Positions 25,001 through 37,000 of a stretch of 64,000 bases of DNA are shown here, piece after piece (position 1 is the first letter of the stretch; every line of letters begins with the position of its first letter). The DNA is from Dama dama (lineage: Eukaryota; Chordata; Mammalia; Artiodactyla; Cervidae), in assembly GCF_033118175.1 (NCBI RefSeq), contig NC_083689.1:21868501-21932500 (forward strand), given 5' to 3'. The notes under the pieces were generated by a model, which saw only the letters and a program-made list of their open reading frames with translations, ran no database searches and was not told the DNA's origin. A program made the position numbers and the translations under genes.

Positions 25001-28000
25001 TTCCATGGTTTGTTGTGATCCATACAGTCAAAGGCTTTGGCATAGTCAATAAAGCAAAAGTAGATGTTTTTCTGGAACCCTCTTGCTTTTTTGATCATCC
25101 AGCAGATGTTGGCAATTTGGTCTTTGGTTCCTGTACCTTTTCTAAATTCAGCTTAAACATCTGGAAGTTCAGGGTTCACGTACTGTTTAAGCCTGGCTTG
25201 GAGAATTTTGAACATTACTTTGTTAGCAAAATGGTTGTCTGAGGAGGCCTTACAAATAGCTGTGAAAAGAAGAGAAGCTAAAGGCAAAGAAGAAAAGGAA
25301 AGATATATCCATTTGAATGCAGAATTCCAAAGAATAGCAAGGAGAGATAAGAAAGACTTCCTCAGCGATCAATGCTAAGAAATAGAGGAAAATAATAGAA
25401 TGGGAAAGACTAGAGATCTCTTCAAGAAAACTAGAGATACCAAGGGAACATTTCATGCAAAGATGAGTGTAATAAAGGACAGAAATGGTATGGACCTAAC
25501 AGAAGCAGAGATATTAAGAAGAGGTGGCAAGAATACACAGAAGAACTATACAAAAAAAATCTTCATGACCCAGATAACCACGATGGTGTGATCACTCACC
25601 TAGAGCCAGACATCCTGGAATGACAAGTCAAGTGGGCCTTAGGAAACATCACTACAAACAAAGCTAGTGGAGGTGATGGAATTCTAATTGAGCTATTTCA
25701 AATCCTAAAAGATGATGCTGTGAAAGTGCTGTACTCAATATACCAGCAAATCTGGAAAACTCAGCAGTGGCCATAGGACTGGAAAAGGTCAGTTTTCATT
25801 CCAATCCCAAAGAAAGGCAATGCCAAAGAATGTTTAAACTACCACACAATTGCGCTCATCTCACACACTAGCAAAGCAATGCTCAAAATTGAACCTAAAC
25901 CAGAGAATTTCCATAACCCCCCACCCCATACCCACACAGAGCTCTCCTTATTATTAACATCTTACCTAAGTTTGGTGCATTTGTTACAGTCACTAAACCA
26001 ATAGTGACACCTTATTGCTATTAACTAAAGCCCTGGTTGACATTAGGGCTCCCTCTTTGTGTTGTACGTTCCATGGGTTTTGACAAACTTCTAATGATGT
26101 CATCACTTTTGAATTTGGTTTTTGCACATTTCTTTGCAAAGGGGGAAGCAGTGTCCCTTTGAAAGATCTATCTGAAATTTTTGTCTCTGTTCTGCTTTAA
26201 GTGACAGAATTAAAGAATGCTAATGGAAAGCACTCTGGCACTTATTCTAAAAAGTCTCAGTTAATTTTCCAGAGAAGTCATCATCCTATTTAGCGTGACA
26301 CAAACCCAAGGGATACATGTGGTCATCATTCAATAAAAACTTCCTTCTAATTTCCTTCATCTTTTCCTTATGGTCTTGTTTACTTTCATGGCTCTGTATG
26401 CAAATACCCACAGTGTGTGACTCCTGATTGACTTCTGGTCCACAGATGGGACTTCTGATTGGTTAATAGGGTTGAGTGGGAATTGGTTTCCAGGTCTTGG
26501 GGAGGTCATTGGGTCAATGAGGTCAATGACCATTTGGGGAGGCTGGCTGAAGGACCTATAGGAAAGCTTTGTGCTCTTTTTACAACTTTTTTGTAAGTCT
26601 GGATATATTTCCAAACTAGAAAATTTTTTAAAATGTTTAATTGATGAATTAAGAAGTCGAACTACAATATTTTAAGTTCTGAGAACTACAAAAAGAGTGA
26701 AACATGTTTGTTAGCCTTTAAAAATGGCTACTTGGACTTCCCTGGGGGTCCAGTGGCTGAGACTCTGCACTCCCAACGCGGGGGGTCTGGGTTCCATCCC
26801 TGGTCGGGGAACTGAGATCCCACATGCCACAAGGCACGGCCAGATCCAGCCTTGAGATACAAGTTTGCTTCGATATTGGTCATTGCTGGCCCTTTGCAGG
26901 GGTGATCTTGATCTGTCGGGTCATTTTAATGAGATTACTGTGTTATGGATGGAATGACCATTTGGGCGGACACTAATGAACTCAGAGAAGAAGTAACTTT
27001 CACCCTCCCTTAGAAGACATGAATCTAGTCCTTATGTCAGGCAAAATCTTGCCAGGATTATACAAGAAAGGAAAGGAATTTTTTAAATTCCTTAAAAATG
27101 TTTAAAATACTAGACCAATTTCAATATACATGTGCGTGCATGCTCAGTTGCTCAGTCATGTCTGACTCTTTGCCACCCCATGAATTGTAGCTGTCCAGGC
27201 TCCTCTGTCCGTGGGATTCTCCAGGCAAGAATACTGGAGTGGCTTGCCATTTCCTTCTCCAGGGGGTCTTCCTGGCCTGGGGGTCAAGCCTGCGTCTCCT
27301 GCACTGGCAGGTGGACTCTTTACCACTGAGCCACCTGGGATACTTGAGAGCTATTAAAACTTATCTGCACTCTGCTATCACATTTAATTCCTGAGACACT
27401 GTGTCTTTGATCATAAGTCCTTAAGCCTTGTCTCCCCACCTTTCTCCAGAGCCCTTAAAGCATGATATGTGTGTACCCTTTTTCACAGGCATTCTGCTAA
27501 TAATTCACGCAGTGGAAGTCAGTGAAATTAAATTGCCAAGGAAAAGGAATAAGGGCTGCACTGCATGCAATCAAAAATAAAGATGGAGGACTTCCCTGGT
27601 GGTCCAGTGATTTACACTTTGCCTTCCAATGTGGAGGGTGCAGGTTCAATCCCTGGTTGGGGAGCTAAGATTCCACATGCCTTTTGGCCAAGAAAACAAA
27701 ACATAAAACAGAAGCAATATTGTAGCAAATACAATAAAAACTTTAAAAAAACAAAAAGGTCCACATCAAAAAAAAAATCTTAAAAGAAATAAAGATAAAA
27801 CTCCTGGTAAGTCAAGAAATATGTATGTGTATATATATATGTATAACATGTATACATATGTTATATATGTATATTATATACATATACATAATATTATATA
27901 CATAATATACATATAATATATGTGTGTATAATATATATAATATATATATGTATAACATGCACCCATGTTATATATAATACCAAGATGTAAAGGAATCCTC

Positions 28001-31000
28001 AAAAAGTTGAGAAAACAGAAATGATTTTAGGGATGCCTAGCCCTGGGGTGGGAATGGGGCACCTCTACATCCATCCTTGGCTCTTCCTTACATGTTGGAC
28101 ATGTGCAGCTACCACTTTAATAAAAAAATTTTTTTAATAATAAGAAACTCCAGTGGAGTATAAAATTAGTTTCCACTTTAAACACGAACTTTTCCAGCCC
28201 CTGAGAGGACTGAGCAAGCCTTTTGTACTTGTGCAGTTAGAATCCCTGGGTCAGGTTTGTAAGCAAGCCTCCCCTCCGACTCAACACCCAACTCCCACCC
28301 CCATCGCCCCATCCCCCCATCCCCCCCACCCCCGCCCCGACTGACTTCCAAGTTCCAGTGTGAGAGGTTCCTTTTCCAAGGACGCTGGCTGACTGGGCGC
28401 TGCTCGGGGCTGGGAGGCGGCGCCGCAGCGCCCTCTGCTGGATGCACTGCGCTGTGCCTTCCGTCCTAACTTCAGGGCACCAACCTCTCCATCCGAACTT
28501 GGGGAACTAGGGATGTTTTCCTGAACTTCATCACCTTCAGAAGCGTCCCCGATGTCTTAATTTTAAAATGCAGTGAACACCTTGGGAGGTTCCACTTTGA
28601 ATCAAGTTAATTTAATGTATAATATCAGTGGGCTTGTTCAGACCCTGTTTACTAGCTAGGGGGTTTTGAGGATGGCCTTACACAGCAAATGTTCATTTGT
28701 ATTCTTTTCCACAATACTCAGAACTCCACGCCTTTTAGCAGTCAGTCTTACATATGTCTGGCACCCTCTCAGGAGCTCCATGAGGTCAAAATTGTTTTCA
28801 TGGGCTTCCCTGATGGCCCAGTGGTTAAGAATCCACCTGCCAATGCAGGGGACAGATTCAGTCCCTGATCTGGGAAGATCCCACATGCTGTGGGGCAACT
28901 AAGCCTGTGTGCCACAACTACTTACTGAGCCTGTACTCTAGAGCCCACAAGTCGAATCTGCTGAAGCCCGTGCACCTTAGAGCCTGTGCTCTGCAATAAG
29001 AAAAGCTACTGCAATGAGAAGCCCTTGAACCACAACTGGAGAGTAGCTCTGGAGACTCATTCGGTAAAGAATCTGCCTTCAGTGCGGGAGACCTGGGTTC
29101 AGTCCCCAGGTTGGGAAGATCTCCTGGAGTAGCACATGGCAACCCACTCCAGCATTCTTGCCTGGAGAATCCCCATGGACAGAGGAGCCTGGCGGGCTGC
29201 AGTCTATGAACACATGAAATGCTATTTTTCCTTGAAAGGATGACAGACAAATTATGATTATTCAGACTTGGAGATCTGGCCCACATTTTCTCAAAAATGA
29301 AAGGCTGTGAGCCTGACACATCCAGGGAAACAACTGACAGATTTTATTGCCAATATGTTCTACAAAAAAAGAAAAAAATAGAACTTTGGAAAACTGGTAT
29401 CTTGCTGAAATGGCTGGATGTTTTCAATATTGTATGATGAAATGTGTCAGTATTTGGAAGATCTGCAACTTGGTGAACCAATATTTCCAAGTGACCGGTG
29501 CACAGTGTTACAAAACTAGGCATGTGAGTAAAAAGATTCATTCAAATTGTAAGTGAGACTAAAGTTTTTTTAGTTATATAGTTTTTTTTTGAGGTGAATT
29601 TCACAGAACATAAAAATGCACCATTTTAATTATGTAAAAGGGTACAAACCAGTGGTATTTGGTACATGTTCACAATGTTGTGTAACCATTACCCTACCGA
29701 GTTCCAGAACATTCTCATCACCCTGTACCAGTTAGTAGTCACCCTCCCCCGCCACCCCATTCCTTCCTCCTCCAGCCCCCAGCAACTAAACTAATCTGCT
29801 TTCTGTCTCCATGGATTCACCTGTTCTGGACAAATGGAACCCCTCACACGTGAACCCCTCACATGCAGCCTTTTATGTCTGGCTTGTCTCACTGAGCATC
29901 ATATTTTCAAGGCTCATTCACATTGTAACATGTGTCAGTGCTTTACTCCTTTGGGGGCATGAATAATATTGTATGTGTGGACCATATCTTGTTTATCCAT
30001 TCATTGGTGACTGACATTTGCATTTCTCTGCTTTCTTGTCATTATGAATAATGCTACTATGGACAAGTTTTTGTTAGAACACCTGTTTTCAATTATCTTG
30101 GGTCTAATGGCATTGTTGGGTCCTGTGGCTTAACTGAATTTATGTTTAACAAATGTTTACCAGAGTGGCTGAACCATTTTGCATTTCCACCAGCAATGGA
30201 CAAGGGTTCCCAATTCCTCCCCATCCTTGCCAACACTTGTCATTAATATTTTTCTTTTTTCTTTTACTAACCATCCTCGTGGGTATAAAGTGGTACCTCA
30301 TTGTGGCTTAGTTTGTATTTCCCTAATGACTAATGATGTTGAGCATCTTTTTATGTGCTTATCGGAGACATATCTATTCTAGACTTTTGCCCATTTTCTA
30401 ATCAGGTCATTCTGTCATTTTGTTTTTGAGTTGTGAGAGTTCTTTATAATATTTTGGATATAGGCCCTGATTAGATATATGATTTGCAAAGATGTTCTCC
30501 CACTCCATGGGTTGTCTTTTCACTGTCTTGATAGTGTTCTTCAATGTACAAAAGTTTTTAATTTTGATGAAATCCAATTTATCTTTTTTTACCTTTTTTT
30601 TTTTAAATTTTACTTTAGGTGTCATGTCTAAAATTCCCAAATCCAAGGTCATGGAAATAACATTTTACCTGATTACTTCAGGTTTTTTTCTCTAAGGGTT
30701 TTGTTCTTTTAGCTCTTACATGTAGTTCTTTGATCCATTTTGAATTGATTTTGGTATATGCTGTGAGGTGAGGGTCCCACTTCATTCTTTTGCATGAGGC
30801 TATCTATTTATCCCACCATCATTTGTTGAAAAGTATCTTCTTTCTCCATTGACTGGTTTGAACACCCTTGTTGAAAATCAATTGACCCTGGATGTATGGG
30901 TTTATCTCTGGACTCTCAATTCCATCCCCTTGTTCTCTATGTCTATTCTATTCTGGTACTGCACTACTTTGGTTACTGACTTTGTAATCAATTTTGAAAT

Positions 31001-34000
31001 GAGGACTTGTGAGTCTTCCAACTTGGTACTTCTTTTTCAAGATTGTTTTGATACTTGGGGTCCCCTGCAATGCCATGTGAATTTTAAGATCAACTTATCC
31101 ATTTGAGAAGGCACTTGGAAGCTGTGTAGGGAATTTTGATAGAGATTGCATTCTGCCTATAGATCAGTTAGGAGAGTATTACCCTCTTAATGGGCTTCCC
31201 TGTGGCTCAGAGGTTAAAGCCTCTGCCTGCAATGTGGGAGACCTGGGTTTGATCCCTGGGTCAGGAAGATACCCTGGAGAAGGAAATGGCAACCCACTCC
31301 AGTATTCTTGCCTGGAGAATCCCATGGACAGAGGAGCCTGGTGGGCTACAGTCCACGGGGTCGCAAAGAGTCAGACATGACTGAGGGACTTCACTTTCAC
31401 CCTCTTAATAGTAAGTCTTCCAGTCCATGAACATAGGATGTCTTTGTTTGTTCTGATCATCTTTAAGTTCTTGAAATGTTTCATAGCTTTTTCAGTGTAC
31501 AATTATTTCATCTCCTTGATGAAACATATTCCTAGGTATTTTATTCTCTTTGATACTATTTCAAATAGGATTGTTTTCTTCATTTCATTTTGCTATCATT
31601 CATTGTTTAAAATAATTGATTTTTGTATATGCATCTTGTATCTTGCAACTCTGGGGCTGATAGTTTTTTTGTGTGGATCCTTCAGAATTTTCCATATTTA
31701 AGATCATGCTATCTGTAAACAGAGGTCGTTTTGCTTTTTCTGCTTCCATGTGGATGCCTTTTATTTCCTATTTCCTATTTATTTCCTATTTCCTTTTATT
31801 CCTATGACCCTGGCTAGAACTTCCAGTACAATGTCAAATAGCAGTGGTGAGAATGGACATTCTCAGCCATGGTCAAAAGAGGTGGTGGGTGAAGCAGAAG
31901 CCCCTCGTTCCTGAACACAGCTCCAGGAACTGGTTCATCTATACTTTCTGAATGCACTGGGCCTGCTTTTTACAGAAGCATCTCTGTGGTCTTTGCCTCC
32001 CCTGGGTGCTGAAGGGTCATTTCTTCCAGCAGAGCTCACGTTTGCATTTTCCATGAAAGAGTTGGGCTCAGATGTAGTGGTTGCCACACATGACCTTTGT
32101 ACAGACCTGTCGTGGCCCCTCAGCCCTCACCTCTGAGAGGCCTGAGATTCTATCTCAGAAGCCCTGTCCCAGGAAGGGCCCCCTTGTAAGCTGCACATGA
32201 CTCCCCGCCACTCGGTCCCATCTCTGTGGCCCCAGGAACCTGTGCCCCCCAATTGCAGGACTGGGGTTGTGGCCTCATGGTGTTCTCCCAAAGCCTGCAG
32301 CCAGGAGACCCTGGGCATTGCAACATGACAGACTGACCTGGAAATCAGTGCCACAAACTATCCCCACCATCAATGGTCCTCTGGTTCTCCCAGGGCACGT
32401 GACGGGTGTGGGGAGCAGCAGGCAGTTATTATGCTGACTTCGCTTAAACTTGAACTTACGCAGCCACTAAGTCTTCTTGTGCATGCTCACATGCAGACTC
32501 GTTGAAACTTGGCTGCCCATGTAGACCGGCCCGTGTAGACAGGAGGACCCCCCTGCTGCTGGTGTCCGACGGGCTCTGGGCGCCTCCGCATGTGATGAAG
32601 TAACTCTCCGGGCTGAGGCTTCACTACCCCTCACAATCCATCCCTCACCTAACCCATCCCCTGCCTATGTCCAGCCTGGTTTCTATTCCATAGGCACGCG
32701 GATCTTTGGATATTAATACAAACAAATCTTGGCTGATGCTAACTATCTGATTTCCTTTTTTTTTTTTCCGTTTTGTTTTGTTTCTGCGCACATTTTCTTT
32801 AGCTTGAAATGGCGATTGAAAACCTCCAAAAAAGCGAAGGGATCACCTCTCACAAAAGCGGTTTACTCAACAGCCATGTAAGTGTGCGTCGACCTGCTGG
32901 TCTGCCCTGCTCTGCCTGTCACCTACATAGGCATTTTAAAATCAAACAGGGCATTCCCTGGTGGCCATGACCACAGGTTCAATCCCTGATCCCAGAACTG
33001 AGACCTGGCAAGCTGTGCAGTGAGGCCAAAAAAAGAAAAAAGAAAACAATGAGTTGACACCTTTAAAGTGCCAAAAAGGGGAAGGAGGAAGCCAATCTAG
33101 AATTCAGCAAAAATATCCTTCTAATGAGAAAGGAAATCAAGATAGACTCTTCCTTTGTGAGAGGAGAATAACGACGCCTCCCTCCTGGTGGGACAGGGAT
33201 TAAACTACTTAGTGCACCTAACATCCTGCCCACCAGGCCTGGCAGAGGATAGCACTGTAAATAAATTCATACTCAAACAAGCCACCACCAAAAAATGACA
33301 CCGGATTTTATGGGGGCTGCCGTAAAAGTTCTTGGCTAATTCTGTGATTAGCTCTTTGGGGGAAAAAAAAAAGGTAATTTGAAGGACTTCCCTGGTGGTC
33401 CAGTGGCTAAGACTCCAGGCTCCCAAGGTGTCATAGGTTTGATCCCTGGTCAGGGAAATAGATCTGACACAGCGTGGCCAAAAAAAAAAAAAAAAGGTAA
33501 TTTGAGAAAGGGCAAATCAACTAAATCCTACTGATTTTAGCCGCATAAGACCCTTCTCTGATGGGCACACTGTGATCACAGGTTCCCGGCCAGGATGGTG
33601 AAAATGGCCTTGCCTCCCACTGGCTTTTCGGGGCAGGATGGGGGCAGGAGGGGCTGACAGCACAGAGGCTCAGCTTCCAGGGACAGTTGAGGAGGGCAAG
33701 CGTCCATCTCCCTCACACTCCTCCCTGTTCCCGTTACCTAAACTCTCTGAATTCAACTTTAACATAACTGGAAATTGGTTCAGCATTTTGAAGGAGGGAC
33801 AGGTGGCAGCAATCAAAACGTGCTTTTGGCATGTTTTCTCAGGCACTTGGCTTGGGATTGGACGTTCCTTGGAGAATTAAAACATCAAAGAGAAGAAATC
33901 CCCATTAGTCAAACCCGACCCCGAACATGACCCCACCAAGACTCTTATACCGGCTTAAGTTCAAAGTGAACTGTTCCGGCCGGGGTCTGTTGGGGGGGCA

Positions 34001-37000
34001 GAAGCCCCACCCACTAGGGAAAGATCCAGAAACTTCTGGGTTTGTGGAAGGGCAGGGCACAGGCGTGGCCAGCAGCTGCAGCCCCCAGTCTGAACCTCAG
34101 AGGATAAGCAGCCTTAGACTCCAAGCAGAGCGAGTAGAAAGTTGGCAGGGCACATTCTCTGCTCTGGGACCAGGGCTCTTCAGCTCTGGAGCGGACAGCG
34201 CAGCAGCCGCACGGCCTGCGAGGCCCAGCACGAGGAAGGCCGGGTGGGCGTGGCCGCGGGCTGAGGGCGTGGCCGCGGGCGGAGGGCGTGGCCGCGGGAA
34301 ATCGACAAAGTACGCGAAACGCCGGCGCAGCTGCAGCCTCAGGGCTGTCTCTGACTTTCTGACGGTTCTTCTCTGGGAGGTGGGTTTGCCTTGGCTGCTT
34401 CCCCCAAACTAGCATCCATTCCTGAGTTTAAACTCCGAGCCGGAAGAACCTCTCTGTGTCCGTTTTCTCCCTGCTGGCTTGTTGAGTCGTTTTCTTCCAT
34501 CGGGAGCTTGAAAAGTAGGATCTGGGGCTTGGCGGCTCAAAGAGGAGAGGAATAAGGTCTCTGGAAAGAGTGACCCTCGGGCTCTCACTGGTGGAAAACC
34601 GCCAGGAGCTTGTCTGGGCGGGAGAACGAGGAGAGAGCTGGGGTGTGGCCTGGCGACGGGCGGCTGTGTGTCCTGCAGAAAGAGCCCTTCGTGGTCCTCG
34701 CCAGCCATGCTCACTGGAGACTGTTGAAATGGGCGCCACCGACCACAGTCCCCATGCCCAGGCAGACGAGCGAGCCTGGTGCGGGGCAGCGAGATGCCCG
34801 GACCCCAGGAAGGCTGGCCTGTGCTTTCCAGACCCATTCCGACGTCAGGGTTACCTGAGCTCCCCAGACTGCCCTGGGGGCTCGGACAAGGGGGTGTGTG
34901 GGTTGAGGGACCTTCTAGCCTGGTGTGGGAGCCCCCGAGAGAGAAAGTGGGCCCCAAGGCATCTCTGAAACAGGGAGGGGCGGTAATTTGATGGCAGGAA
35001 ACGAACAGCTGTTTTGGAGGAAGGAGGCGCTGGGGATGGAGACACCGTCGCCCGCCAGGGTGTCTGCAGCCTTGGTGCAGTCACGCTGGCCAGGCACACA
35101 CCACCCCCCAGGGCTGGTCCCCTCTGCTGTCCCCCGATCTGTCTGGAGAAGTCCCCCACTCCTGCCGACTCAGCAGCCCCTGTCGTGGGTCCCTGCAGAA
35201 GTGACCTTGGCCTATTGCATAATCTACTATTCCTCCCCTAGGAGAAGGACCTGCTTTTAGGTGAATCATTCAGATTGTATGACTGTTTTTTTAATCAAGA
35301 AATACATATCTTAAAAAATGATTTAGCTTTCAGTAGTGGCATCGTGACAGAGCCATGCCCTGCAGCCTGGGGTGGGCCTGGGCTGGAACTGGCAGCTCTG
35401 GGGGCTGGTCCTCTGCTCAGAAGCTGCTCCAGATCACGCGGCAAATGCCTCCAGCGGTGGTCGAGGTTGGACTGCTGTGTTTTGGAGTCTCTGAAACCCC
35501 CTTGCTGCTCCCCTCAGCTGCATCCTCAAGTGTCCAAGGTGCCTGCCTGCCTGGAAGAGCAGCACCATGCAGGTGTCCAGGGCTGGGCCCCAACCCCCAC
35601 CCCAAGCCCACAATTCCCTCACCTCCCGCCATCTTGCCAGCTCACCTAGGACAGCGAGGTCCTGCTGGGGGCTCTACCTTGCCTTCCCTCCTCCTGCTGC
35701 AGCCACACCCAATGCGCCAGGACTGTACCTTCAGAGCCACCCGGAATTGGACTACTCCTCCCACCCCGCCCACCACGGCCACAGCCTCTCACCCTACCCC
35801 CAGCCCCCAAATCTCCCAGACATTGTAGCAGCTGCCTGCTAGCTAGCCCTTGCTCAGCTTCCAGGCCCTTCTCATGGCAGCTGCCAGAGTGGTCCTGCTA
35901 AAAACCTGAGTCAGGCCCTGCCCTTCCTATGCGCACAGACCTCCAGGGCTCCCACCTCCTTGGAGTGAAAACCCGAGGCCTCCCCGTGGTCCAGTAGACC
36001 CTGCATGACCTGCCACATCCCCTCCCTGCCCTCCCTTTCTCTCTCCCCCTTACCCACTCTGCTTCAGCCATATGGGCCTCCCCACTGTTCCTCCAACACA
36101 CCAGGCACAGTCCTGCCCCAGGGCCTTTGCATGTGCTGTACCCTCTGCCTGGGACACCTTCCCTCAACTCACTCCCTCAGCTCCTCCCCCCTGCCCCATC
36201 CCTGGAGCTCCCAGCTCCCTCTCCTGGATTTTCCCCATAACAGCACCAGCTCTCATTCTGGGCATTTTACTTATTTTTTGTGGGTTGATCCCCCAACGAG
36301 AATGGGCGCTTCTGGAGGACAGGGGGCTTTTGTCTGTTTTGTTCACAGTTGTATCCCCAGCACCCAGGGCAGGTGGGTGAATAAATGCGTGGACTCAGTC
36401 ACTTCAGTTGTGTCTGACTCTTTGTGACCCCATGAACTGTAGCTAGCCCGCCAGGCTCCTCTGTCCACGGAATTTTCCAGGCAAGAACACTGAAATGGGT
36501 TGCCATTTCCTATTCCTGAGGATCCTCCCAATCCGGGGATCTAGCTGGCAAATCTTGCATCTTCTGCATTGACAGGCAGATTTTCTACCACTAGTGCCAC
36601 CTTGAAGGCCCGGGTGGATAGAAGGTCAGATTCAAAGCTGAATTATATGAACAGAGTGAGGGTGGCTCAGGAGCCACAGTCAGGAGTGTTTGCTCCCAAG
36701 AGTGGAAAAAATACCCTGAAGGACAGAGGGGCTGGGTGGGTGGGCAAGTCTGGTCATCAAGCCCCCGCCCCCTGTTTATAGGTTAGAAGCACAAGTGTCC
36801 AAAGATCCTGCGCCACCAGGGAGCCCAGAGCCCCCGGGGCTGTTGGGTTCTGTGGCTTTCCTCATTGAAAAAGGGATTTGACCATAACATCAAGAAGAGT
36901 GCAATCCAGACAGATCACAGATGTGGCTAAAAACGTACTTTTTCCTGGAAAAGATTCTCTGTTTTATTTGCTACTGACATAGAAATTGTGCGAATATCGG

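Larger units (their letters stand above)
19560..32802 (+). other. RFX2: RFX2 intron C4-C5 (13.2 kb)
   Basis: The longest complete intron, mostly repeats: L1 pieces around 20300-21760, 22862-23110, 25897-26110 and 29585-31870, BovB copies at 22284-22858 and 23933-25884, and several CHR and Bov-tA SINEs. Unique stretches are 19617-20290, 21765-22283, 23115-23730, 26110-26734, 26852-27132, 27345-27574, 27983-28801, 29210-29584 and 31871-32802. Of these only 28380-28450 (GC-rich, CTCF-like motif) stands out. Confidence 0.85.

Noticed and set aside
24664..25098. Reverse-transcriptase-like open frame as a functional gene
   Set aside because: It belongs to a BovB copy that is 5'-inverted, frame-shifted and broken by an A-tail insertion.
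33927..34412. 161-residue open frame on the + strand in the CpG-rich block
   Set aside because: Open frames of this length are expected in GC-rich DNA. There is no splice architecture around it, no recognisable domain, and it overlaps the tandem GC repeats.
34409..34957. 182-residue open frame on the - strand next to the CpG-rich block
   Set aside because: Low-complexity Pro/Ser/Gly composition, no domain and no polyadenylation or splice signals that would define a gene.
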